From contig NZ_JAPEPT010000004.1 in the NCBI RefSeq assembly GCF_026339995.1, positions 496,001 through 560,000 on the forward strand: a stretch of 64,000 nucleotides of DNA, in the 5' to 3' direction. Made by a program: the position numbers and the translations under genes. This stretch comes from Streptomyces sp. NBC_01481 (GTDB taxonomy: Bacteria > Actinomycetota > Actinomycetes > Streptomycetales > Streptomycetaceae). Of this stretch, positions 17,990 to 25,914 are shown piece by piece. The notes beneath the pieces were generated by a model, which saw only the letters and a program-made list of their open reading frames with translations, did no database searches and was not told where the DNA came from. The stretch's first letter is position 1; the number at the start of each line of letters is the position of its first letter.

Positions 17990-20425
17990 TTATACCGGCT
18001 GCTCGGTCCAGATCGTCTTGCCGTCGCGCGTGTACCGCGTCCCCCACCTCTCCGTGAGCTGGGCCACCAGGAAGAGTCCGCGGCCGCCCTCGTCGGTGGA
18101 TCGGGCCCGGCGGAGGTGCGGTGAGGTGCTGCCGGTGTCGGACACCTCGCAGATGAGGTGGCCGTCACGGATGAGCCGTAGGGTGATCGGCCCGCCGCCG
18201 TACCGATAGGCGTTGGTGACCAGCTCGCTGACGATCAGCTCCGTGGTGAAGGCCATCTCGTCCAGTCCCCACTGGGCCAGTTGGGACGCCACCAGCGCCC
18301 GGGCCCGAGCGGCGGCGGTCGGCTCGACGCGCAGCTCCCACGTCGCCACTTGTTCCGCGGCCAGGACGCGGGTACGGGCGATGAGCAGAGCCACGTCGTC
18401 GGCGACGTCATCGGTGGGCCGGTCGTGCAGCAGCGCGACCTCGACCGCCCTGCACGTGTCCTCCAACGAGCGGGCGGGTGCCGCCAGCGCCCCCGACAGA
18501 TCGGCCAGACTCTCGTCGACGTCTCGCTTCCGGCCCCGGATGAGGCCGTCCGTGTAGAGGGCCAGGAGGCTGCCCTCGGCCAGTTGCAGCTCGGCAGCCT
18601 CGAACGGCAGCCCGCCCAGGCCCAGCGGCGGACCTGCGGGGATGTCGAGGAGGTGGACGCGCCCGTCCGGGGTCACCACCGCGGGCGGCGGGTGGCCGGC
18701 CCGGGCCAGGGCGCAGTGCCGCGAGACCGGGTCGTAGACCGCGTACAGGCAGGTCGCGCCGACGACTTGAGGGGAACGCTCGTCGGTCGGCTCCTGCTCG
18801 GCGGCCAGTCGGTCCACCAGGTCATCGAGGTTGGAGAGGACCTCGTCCGGGGTGAGGTCGAGATTCGCCAGGGTGTGTACGGCGGTACGCAGCCGGCCCA
18901 TGGTGGCCGCTGCGTGGATGCCATGGCCGACCACGTCGCCGACGACAAGGGCGACGCGCAGCCCGGAGAGCGGGATGACGTCGAACCAGTCGCCGCCGAC
19001 ACCGGTCGTGGCGTCGGCAGGCAGGTAACGGTGGGCGACTTCGACCGCCGGGTGCCCGGGAACCTCGTGGGGGAGCAGGCTGTGCTGCAGGGTCAGCGCC
19101 GCCTCGTGCTCCTGGGTGTAGCGGCGCGCGTTGTCGATGCAGACGGCGGCGCGGGAGGCGAACTCTTCGGCGAGAGTGAGGTCGTCCTCCTCGAACGGCT
19201 CGAGCCGCCGAGACCGCCACATGCTGATCAGGCCGAGCACGAGCCCCCGCGCCACCAGAGGCACCACCATCAGCGAGTGGATGCCCAGTGCGAGAGCGCG
19301 CTCAGCCCGGTCCGGGTCCATGGTGAGCCACGTGTTGGCGCCCTCCATATGCGCGTCGAGGATGGGACGCCGTTCGGCCAGGCACCGCGCCTGCATGGTT
19401 TCCGGCGGGACGTGAATCGTGTGTCCCAGCGGATACATCACCTCCGCCGTGTCCGACAGAATGCTGCGGACCGCCGTCCGGCGCAGCGGGCCGAGCACTC
19501 CCCCCTGAGTGGGCTCTTCGCCGCGGGTCACCGGCTCCAGCAGGTCCACGGAGACGCAGTCGGCGAGGTCCGGGACCGCCACCCCGGCCAGTTCGTCCGC
19601 CGTCTTCGCCACATCCAGCGTGGTTCCGATGCGGGCGCTGGCCTCGTTGAGCAGGGCGAGGCGGCGCCGGGCCCGGTAGCGGTCGGTGACGTCTTCGACC
19701 GTCTGCGTCACCCCGAGGATCCGCCCGGAGGAGTCGTGCATCCGGAATGCCGATACCGACACGACCAGTTCACGGCCGGGATCCCGCCGCAGACGGGCGG
19801 GCTGCTCGGTGAAGATCGACGACTGGCCCGTCTGCAGGACCTCCCGCAACTGCCTCTCCACCGTGTCGGTGTCCTGCTGGATCAGGAAGTCGCTGGTACG
19901 CAGCCCGCGGTGCTGCTCGACCGATATCTCGCTGAACCTCGCGATCGCCCGGTTCACACGCAGGATCGTCAAGTCCGGGGCATGGACGGACAGACCGATG
20001 GGGGAGCGGCGGAACAGTCCGTCCAGGACCGACCGGTCTGTCTCCCACTGGATCACTTCCTCGGCCGGCGCGGCAACGAGAAACCACTCGCGTGGGGAGT
20101 CCTCGCCCCTGGCGACGACCCTGGTGCGACAGCCGAATTCCATGCGACGGCCGTCGCGGTGCCGGACGGGCACGATCCCGTACCACCCCTGGTCGCGTAC
20201 GCATTCCGCCACCGAGTCCATCACGAACTCGTGGTCACGGGGGTCGAGCAGGAAGCCGACCGCGGGCCGCCCGAGCACTTCGTCGGGTCGATAGCCGAGG
20301 AGCGCCTCGGCCCGCTTGCTCCAGCCCACGATCCTGCCGCGGTCGTCCAGCACGCCGCACGCCGCGCGCCGCACCGCGAACGGGTCATCCGGGCTCTCGT
20401 TGAACGTCGTCACCGGTGTGTCCAT
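17990..20425 (-). CDS. PAS-PAS-GAF-SpoIIE phosphatase with C-terminal anti-sigma-type ATPase
   Basis: Multidomain sensor of 811 residues. Order: PAS (about 15-130), PAS (about 140-270, MHAPD-type core GLSVHAPDLTILRVN), GAF (about 285-450), PP2C/SpoIIE phosphatase (about 475-690) and an RsbW/SpoIIAB-like HATPase (about 705-811, ELVTNAYRYGG). Phosphatase metal-binding motifs are intact: GGDWFDV, VGDVVGHGIHAA, YTDGLI and DDVALLIA. Having both phosphatase and kinase modules, it can in principle act on an anti-anti-sigma factor in both directions. The start is the ATG giving MDTPVTT. Only 2 bp separate it from the upstream paralogue, so the two are co-translated. Cytoplasmic; no membrane segment seen. 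Confidence 0.88.
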   Translation of the reverse strand: MDTPVTTFNESPDDPFAVRRAACGVLDDRGRIVGWSKRAEALLGYRPDEVLGRPAVGFLLDPRDHEFVMDSVAECVRDQGWYGIVPVRHRDGRRMEFGCRTRVVARGEDSPREWFLVAAPAEEVIQWETDRSVLDGLFRRSPIGLSVHAPDLTILRVNRAIARFSEISVEQHRGLRTSDFLIQQDTDTVERQLREVLQTGQSSIFTEQPARLRRDPGRELVVSVSAFRMHDSSGRILGVTQTVEDVTDRYRARRRLALLNEASARIGTTLDVAKTADELAGVAVPDLADCVSVDLLEPVTRGEEPTQGGVLGPLRRTAVRSILSDTAEVMYPLGHTIHVPPETMQARCLAERRPILDAHMEGANTWLTMDPDRAERALALGIHSLMVVPLVARGLVLGLISMWRSRRLEPFEEDDLTLAEEFASRAAVCIDNARRYTQEHEAALTLQHSLLPHEVPGHPAVEVAHRYLPADATTGVGGDWFDVIPLSGLRVALVVGDVVGHGIHAAATMGRLRTAVHTLANLDLTPDEVLSNLDDLVDRLAAEQEPTDERSPQVVGATCLYAVYDPVSRHCALARAGHPPPAVVTPDGRVHLLDIPAGPPLGLGGLPFEAAELQLAEGSLLALYTDGLIRGRKRDVDESLADLSGALAAPARSLEDTCRAVEVALLHDRPTDDVADDVALLIARTRVLAAEQVATWELRVEPTAAARARALVASQLAQWGLDEMAFTTELIVSELVTNAYRYGGGPITLRLIRDGHLICEVSDTGSTSPHLRRARSTDEGGRGLFLVAQLTERWGTRYTRDGKTIWTEQPV

Positions 20426-20427
20426 CA

Positions 20428-22557
20428 CTACCACCCTGGCACTACCCGGGCGGGACCGCCCATGCGATGGGGCTCGGGGTGATTCATCGCCGGCGCCGGT
20501 CGAGGCAGAGTTCTCGCGAGGAGCACTGCCACATCGTCCTGCGCCGCGGAGGGCAGCAGTCGGCCGAGGACGCGGTCGCAGATCTCCTCCAGAGGGAGGT
20601 CGAGGTTCCGCAGCGCCTGGGCGAGTTCCTGCATGCCCTGGTCGAGGTCTCTGTCGCGGGCCTCGATGAGGCCGTCGGTATAGAGCACCAGCAGACTTCC
20701 GGGGGGCAGGGGCACCTCTTCGGTCCGGAAGTCCTGTCCGCCCGTTCCCAGGGGCGTGCCCGAGGGGCCGTCGAGGAACGCGATCGTCCCCCGGGCGTCG
20801 ACCAGTGCCGGAGGCGGATGGCCCGCCCGGGCGATCAGGCAGCCGCCGGCGGCCGGGTCGTGGACCGCGTAGACGCACGTCGCCATTTCGTTCTCGCCCA
20901 GATCGGCCACGGCTGCGTCCAGGGAGCGGAGCATCTGAGCCGGGGGGATGTCGAGGCGTGCCAGCGTGCGCACCGCTGTGCGCAGCTGGCCCATGACAGC
21001 CGCCGCATGGATTCCGTGCCCCATGACGTCCCCGATGACAAGACCGGTCCTGCCCTCGGGCAGGGTGATGACGTCGAACCAGTCGCCGCCGACCTCGTGG
21101 TCGCTGGCGGGGAGGTAGCGCCCGGTGAGTTCCAGGCCGCTCACGTCCGGCAGCGCATAGTTCGTCAGGCTGCGCTGCAGAGTGAGGGCCGCCTCCCGCT
21201 GGCTGGTGTACATGCGGGCGTTGTCGATGTTCAGCGCCGCCCGGGCGACCAGTTCGTCCATGAGTACGCAGTCCTGCTCGTCGAACGGCTCACGGCTGCG
21301 GGTACGCGTCACCACGACCGCGCCGAGCACCTTGCCGCGAGCCACCACGGGGATCAGCCGCGCGCACCCTATGCGGGCACTGAGGTAGGCCCGCAGTCGC
21401 TCGGCCTGCGGATCGGGGATCAGCTCGGGGATGTCGGCCTGGTAGAGGTTCATGGGGCGCCCGTCCGCGATGACCTGCTCGTACACCGAGCCGAGGGGGA
21501 CCTGGAAGGTCATGCCCGGCGCCAGTTTCGCGGTGGGGGCGGACGGGTCGGGGAAGGCGGCCGCCATACGACGCACGACCCCCTGGGTGGATGCGGCGGC
21601 GTCATCGGGTTCTAGCACCGCCTCCAGCAGCTGTACGTCGGCCGAATCGGCCAGCTGGGGCACCAGCACCTGCACCACTTCCTCGGCGGTCTGGCGCAGG
21701 TCCAAGGTGGTCCCGATGCGCTCGCCGGCCTCGGCCAGCAGGGCGAAGCGCTGCCTCGCCCGCTCGGCCTCGGCCTGCGCCTGCTGCCCGTCGGTGATGT
21801 CGATCAGGGAACCGATCAGGCCCAGGGGCCGCCCGTCGTTGCCGAGCAGCGGAGCATAGGAGCAGGACCAGGTCCGGTCGTGATCGGGATCGCCCGCGGT
21901 ACGACCGGTGCGGCGCACGTCGACCACCGCCGTGCGGCGGTCCAGCACCTGCCGCATCACCCTCTCCAGCGCGGCGGCGTTGACTCCCGGTGTGATCTCG
22001 GCCGGCCGCTTGCCGAGGTGCTGGGCCGCGGAGACGCCATTCATCCGCGCCAACGCGTCGTTGACCCGTAGAAAGCGCAGATCGGGACCGAACATGGCCA
22101 GACCGATGGGGGACTGGGTGAACAGGCCTTCCATGGCCGCCAGCGAATCCCGCATTCTCAGCACCGCGGAGGTCTCCACCGCGATGGCCAGAATGCCCGT
22201 GCCGCCCTGCGGGTCCGCACTCGGGCAGATCCACATCTCCATCGGCACGAGGTAGCCGTCGCGGTGCACCAGAGGGAGGGCTCCGACAACCGCCTCACCG
22301 GCCATGACCTTCTGCGTCAGCTGATCGGCGAGCTCCCTGTTGGGCTCGGGGACCAGCATCGCAATCCCGTACTGGCCCAGCAGCTGCTCCGGCGCGTAAC
22401 CGAGCAGCTCCCGGGCGGCGAGCGACCACTCCACGACGCGGCCCTGCGCATCCGCCCGCCACAGTGCGATGGGGAGCAGGTCACGGAGCACACCCGCGTA
22501 TCCGACCGCCGACAGGGGGTGGTCCGGCACATCACTCGTCGACTGGTGTGTGTCCAC
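20428..22557 (-). CDS. PAS-PAS-GAF-SpoIIE family protein phosphatase
   Basis: Paralogue of the downstream gene, 709 residues from the GTG preceded by GCGAGG; a GTG five codons upstream is possible but lacks an SD. Two PAS domains (about 20-140 and 145-270) precede a GAF domain (about 280-450) and a PP2C/SpoIIE domain (about 475-690) with GGDWFDV, GDVMGHGIHAA, RAGHPPPALV and YTDGLIEARD. There is no ATPase, unlike its neighbour, so it should only dephosphorylate. Likely input is a small ligand or light/redox signal on PAS/GAF; likely output is release of a stress sigma factor through a STAS protein (family knowledge). No sigma or STAS gene is nearby. Confidence 0.87.
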   Translation of the reverse strand: MDTHQSTSDVPDHPLSAVGYAGVLRDLLPIALWRADAQGRVVEWSLAARELLGYAPEQLLGQYGIAMLVPEPNRELADQLTQKVMAGEAVVGALPLVHRDGYLVPMEMWICPSADPQGGTGILAIAVETSAVLRMRDSLAAMEGLFTQSPIGLAMFGPDLRFLRVNDALARMNGVSAAQHLGKRPAEITPGVNAAALERVMRQVLDRRTAVVDVRRTGRTAGDPDHDRTWSCSYAPLLGNDGRPLGLIGSLIDITDGQQAQAEAERARQRFALLAEAGERIGTTLDLRQTAEEVVQVLVPQLADSADVQLLEAVLEPDDAAASTQGVVRRMAAAFPDPSAPTAKLAPGMTFQVPLGSVYEQVIADGRPMNLYQADIPELIPDPQAERLRAYLSARIGCARLIPVVARGKVLGAVVVTRTRSREPFDEQDCVLMDELVARAALNIDNARMYTSQREAALTLQRSLTNYALPDVSGLELTGRYLPASDHEVGGDWFDVITLPEGRTGLVIGDVMGHGIHAAAVMGQLRTAVRTLARLDIPPAQMLRSLDAAVADLGENEMATCVYAVHDPAAGGCLIARAGHPPPALVDARGTIAFLDGPSGTPLGTGGQDFRTEEVPLPPGSLLVLYTDGLIEARDRDLDQGMQELAQALRNLDLPLEEICDRVLGRLLPSAAQDDVAVLLARTLPRPAPAMNHPEPHRMGGPARVVPGW

Positions 22558-22813
22558 GCGATGACCTCGCACCGGGGTGTGGGGGCCTCTGCCTGCCGAC
22601 CACTCCCTGGCGATCTTCCGGTGGGGTGCAGCTTTCGGGTGCCGTTATGCACATATCAGCCTATCCGAGGCAGTGCACGGTCGATCCGTGCCGGTTCCGG
22701 CGCTTGTGCTGGAGCGCGGTGCAGTCGCCATCGGCCAAGAGGCTTGGGACTCGTTGTGGCCGACGCCTGCGCGGCATAGCGTTGACTGCGTCCCGACAAC
22801 CGCGGAGGCCTGT

Positions 22814-24250
22814 GTGAGCGATCCCCTGAGCGCGACCGTTGTCCATGCCTTTGGTGACGACGTGCTGGGAGAGCACGACGCCGTGAGCCTGGCCCGGCTG
22901 ATCCGCGACGGAGAAGCCGATCCGGCCGAGGTGGCGCGCGCCGCCGTGGAGCGGGTGCGGAAGGTCGGCGGGGATCTGCACGCCGTACAGGTACCGGCGT
23001 ACGAGCAGGCCGTCGCCTCCGCCACGGGCGGGCCGGGGACCTTCGCGGGGGTGCCGACCTTCATCAAGGACAACATCGACTACCGCGGTCTGCCCACGGG
23101 TTTCGGTAGCTCCGCGTATGTGGCGCGGCCCGCGCGGCGGCACGCGCCGTTCGCCCGGCAGTTCCTGAGCACCGGCGTGACCGTGCTGGGCAAGACCCGG
23201 CTGCCGGAGTTCGGTTTCAACGCCACCACCGAGTACGAGAACGCGCCACCGGTGTGCAACCCCTGGCACACGGGGCACTCCTCGGGCGGCTCATCGGGCG
23301 GCAGCGCCGCGCTCGTGGCCGCCGGCGCCGTGCCCATCGCGCATGCCAACGACGGCGGCGGCTCGATCCGCATCCCCGCCGCCTGCTGCGGGCTCGTCGG
23401 CCTCAAGGCCACCCGCGGCAGGCTGGTCGCCAACGAAGAGGGCCGCACCCTGCCCATCAACCTGGTCAGCGACGGGATACTGAGCCGGTCCGTACGGGAC
23501 ACCGCAGCGTTCTTCGCTGCCGCGGAGCAGCACTGGCGCAACCCGAAGCTGCCACCGCTCGGCCTGGTCGAGGGCCCGTCACAACGCCGTCTGCGTATCG
23601 GGCTGTTGCTCGATTCCCCGAGCGGCGTCACCACGGACGCCGCCACCCGCGCTGCCGTGACGGACACCGCGACCGCATTGGAGAAGCTGGGCCACACCGT
23701 GGAGCCAGTACGGATCGTGCTGGACGAACACTTCGCCGAGGACTTCATCACCTACTGGGGCCTGCTGTCCTTCCTCGTGGGCGCCACGGGCAAGCGGCTG
23801 GACCGCCACTTCGACCGGCGCCGCATGGACGGTCTCAGCCGTGGCCTGCGCGATCACTACCGGCGCCGGCTGGGCAGCACTCCGGCGGTGCTGCGCCGGC
23901 TGGGCCGCTCCCGCGAGGCGTACGCGGCGGCCTTCCGTGACCACGACCTCGTCCTCTCGCCAGTCCTTGCACACACCACGCCGCGCCTTGGTCATCTCAG
24001 CCCCGGTGTGCCGTACGAGACGCTCATCGAGCGGCTCACCTCCTACGTCGCCTTCACTCCGCTGAACAATGTGGTCGGCAGCCCCGCGATCTCCCTTCCC
24101 GCGCGCATGGCGACCGAGGACGGCCTGCCGATCGGGGTGATGTTCTCCGCCCGGAACGGCGACGAACGCACGCTGCTGGAAATCGCGTTCGCGCTGGAGG
24201 CCGACCAGCCCTGGCGCCGTATCCAGGATGTCCGGGCGGCCACGCCGTGA
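22814..24250 (+). CDS. Amidase (amidase-signature family)
   Basis: Amidase of 478 residues with the Ser-cisSer-Lys triad of the signature family: Lys in PTFIKDNID near residue 85, cis-Ser in SSGGSSGGSAALVAAG and nucleophile Ser in DGGGSIRIPAACCG. The GTG start (VSDPLSATVV) has CGGAGG just upstream. It hydrolyses a carboxamide; the substrate cannot be deduced. It stands alone, divergent from the sensor phosphatase genes. Glutamyl-tRNA amidotransferase GatA is excluded by the absence of gatC/gatB and by sequence drift outside the core. Confidence 0.88.
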   Translation: MSDPLSATVVHAFGDDVLGEHDAVSLARLIRDGEADPAEVARAAVERVRKVGGDLHAVQVPAYEQAVASATGGPGTFAGVPTFIKDNIDYRGLPTGFGSSAYVARPARRHAPFARQFLSTGVTVLGKTRLPEFGFNATTEYENAPPVCNPWHTGHSSGGSSGGSAALVAAGAVPIAHANDGGGSIRIPAACCGLVGLKATRGRLVANEEGRTLPINLVSDGILSRSVRDTAAFFAAAEQHWRNPKLPPLGLVEGPSQRRLRIGLLLDSPSGVTTDAATRAAVTDTATALEKLGHTVEPVRIVLDEHFAEDFITYWGLLSFLVGATGKRLDRHFDRRRMDGLSRGLRDHYRRRLGSTPAVLRRLGRSREAYAAAFRDHDLVLSPVLAHTTPRLGHLSPGVPYETLIERLTSYVAFTPLNNVVGSPAISLPARMATEDGLPIGVMFSARNGDERTLLEIAFALEADQPWRRIQDVRAATP

Positions 24251-24289
24251 CGAAGGGGCCGGCGAGCCGGGCGGGGCGTGGGTCGCGCG

Positions 24290-24530
24290 GGAAGGTTCGG
24301 TGCGAGCGGTGATCCGGCCGGCGGGCCGACGCAGGTCGGCCGCGTTGGCCGCGGGCCAAGGCGGTGACGGATCGGTTGGCGGCGCGGCGGCCGCGGGTGG
24401 CCTGCTGGCGCTGTTCCCCGGTGGTGCCGACGGCGCCAGGGGGCACCCGCAGGTAACGGCGCTCGGCGGCCCGGTGGCCGGTGACGCCGAGGGGGCGGGA
24501 GAGGTCGGCCCAGCTGGCGCCCGCCTCGCG
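24290..24530 (-). pseudogene. Frameshifted relic of an HTH regulator (HSP18-regulator-like)
   Basis: In one minus-strand frame REAGASWADLSRPLGV and AAERRYLRV are followed by RGRRAANRSVTA. The match then continues in another frame as WPAANAADLRRPAGRITA. This pattern is familiar from Streptomyces helix-turn-helix proteins annotated as HSP18 transcriptional regulators (from memory). No start codon precedes the homologous part and the frame breaks near 24358, so it is a decayed fragment. It fills most of the 365 bp gap between the amidase and CBM48 genes; the rest of that gap shows nothing. Confidence 0.5.
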
Positions 24531-24615
24531 GGGCGATTCCCGGCCACCTACCGACGGTGGCCGGACTTCGCCGCCCCCGCGATTTCGCGGCGGCGGGGAC
24601 AAAGGGTGGCGGGGA

Positions 24616-24891
24616 TCAGGTGTGCAGAATGCTGTTGTGGCCGTCGTGGGCGTCGGCGTGTTCGTCGTCGAACCAGTAGTCGCCGGCTGCCAGGTAGCGG
24701 AATCCGTAGCTGTGCTCAGGGGGCAGGTTGAGGGTGACGGCGAGGGTGCCGTCCTCTCTCGCCACCAGAGGATGGGCGCCGGGCTGCCAGTCGTTGAAGT
24801 CGCCGACGACACTGACCTGGCCGCAAGGCTGGTCCGCGGGGATGACGAACGTGATCTCTGTGTCGTTCTTGCGGCGGGAACGCTCCAGCAT
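24616..24891 (-). CDS. Minimal CBM48 / isoamylase early-set domain protein
   Basis: Protein of 91 residues that is almost entirely one glycogen-binding E-set domain: VIPADQPCGQVSVVGDFNDW, then HPLVAREDGTLAVTL and SYGFRYLAAGDYWFDD. The VVGDFNDW and FRYL aromatic residues are those that contact alpha-glucan in AMPK-beta-type CBM48 modules. No catalytic domain follows. GAGGAAGG precedes the ATG. It could tether a partner to glycogen or act as an adaptor (inference). It lies in the same direction as, and about 300 bp downstream of, the DUF6381 gene. Confidence 0.8.
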   Translation of the reverse strand: MLERSRRKNDTEITFVIPADQPCGQVSVVGDFNDWQPGAHPLVAREDGTLAVTLNLPPEHSYGFRYLAAGDYWFDDEHADAHDGHNSILHT

Positions 24892-25191
24892 GGAGAAACC
24901 TTCCTCTTCGGAGAGCAGTGGGGGCCAGCATTGCCCTGTTCGTGCTCTCCCGTCGCGCCCGGCTGCGCCAACGGCGCCGCCGGTCGCCCGTATGGCCCCC
25001 GGGACACGGCGTCTCCCTCGCCGTGGAGTGCCTTGGGCGCCGTTCGCGCGAGTGTTCGCGACCTGGTGGGCGGGCGCGCGGCGGCGAAGCCTGAGCAGGT
25101 CTCCTTGAGGCTCAGACGCACATGCCGGCCGGTGGCCTCGCGCGGCTTGAGGGTCGCGGGGCAGCCACCGGCCAGCAGGTGCACAACAGCG

Positions 25192-25383
25192 TTAGTCCTG
25201 CAGGTACATGTCCCCGCTCGCCATGCTGCTCTGCTGCTCGCTCTCCTCCATGAGCCGGCGGGCCTTTTCCGTCAGTCGCCGACGCTCCTGCGGGTCGGTG
25301 GCACGCTCCGCTGCCTGTTCCAGCTCCTGCGCCTTCTGGCGCATCTGCCGGGCTCGACCGCCGGTCTCGTCTGCAACGCTCAT
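25192..25383 (-). CDS. DUF6381-type small helical protein
   Basis: Highly charged protein of 63 residues, predicted as one long amphipathic or coiled-coil helix (RQMRQKAQELEQAAERA and RRRLTEKARRLMEE), with a MASGDMYLQD tail. It resembles the DUF6381 family of Streptomyces, whose function is unknown. AAGGAG sits ahead of the ATG. The 300 bp between this gene and the CBM48 gene holds no further frame I can support. Confidence 0.65.
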   Translation of the reverse strand: MSVADETGGRARQMRQKAQELEQAAERATDPQERRRLTEKARRLMEESEQQSSMASGDMYLQD

Positions 25384-25645
25384 GATCACTCCTTGGGTGA
25401 CGGGGGAGAAGAGCGGGCCACACCAGCGAAACAGCGCCCCCCACCACACGCATCTCGAACGCTCACCCACCGTGATCTGCGCAGTTCCCGCAGGCTTTGG
25501 GTATGCGGCTGCGGCGAGAAAGTCGGCGCAGCGGGCGCATCGCAAAAAACCCCGTGCTCCCGCCGCATCAAGTTCCTTACACTCACCAGGAATCGCGCGC
25601 TACAAGATCGCAGCGCGCGCCTTGACGAGTGAGGGGAGCCGGGCC

Positions 25646-25762
25646 GTGCGTGACCGCACCGCTGTCGTCGTTCCCCCGTCACAGTACGAGGTGATCCTGG
25701 TGTCTTCGTCTGTCCGGCGTCGGCTGCGCGGCCCACGCCGGATCTCCGCGACGAACACCTGA
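25646..25762 (+). CDS. Possible 38-residue protein in a 530 bp gap
   Basis: The gap 25384-25914 separates DUF6381 from the EF-G gene. Its only frame with an SD (GAGGGGAG, 8 bases before a GTG) encodes VRDRTAVVVPPSQYEVILVS and a basic tail ending in ISATNT. Unrecognised; low confidence. The rest of the gap presumably holds the divergent promoters, but no clear hexamers stand out. Confidence 0.2.
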   Translation: MRDRTAVVVPPSQYEVILVSSSVRRRLRGPRRISATNT

Positions 25763-25914
25763 CCCCCTGTCTGTTCGGCCTGAACCAACGCCCTCGGAAA
25801 CATCACGGGACGTTGCTCCGCCGTGAGGGGTATGTGCCTGGCCTGAGTGCAGGCCGTGGTCCGTCCGGGAAATCGCGCTGGCTTGTTGTCGGTCATTCCT
25901 GAAAGGCCAGAGTT

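Noticed and set aside
18281..20482. 733-codon plus-strand open frame
   Set aside because: Runs antisense to the PAS-GAF-SpoIIE-ATPase gene, whose motifs are complete; the antisense translation has no recognisable domain.
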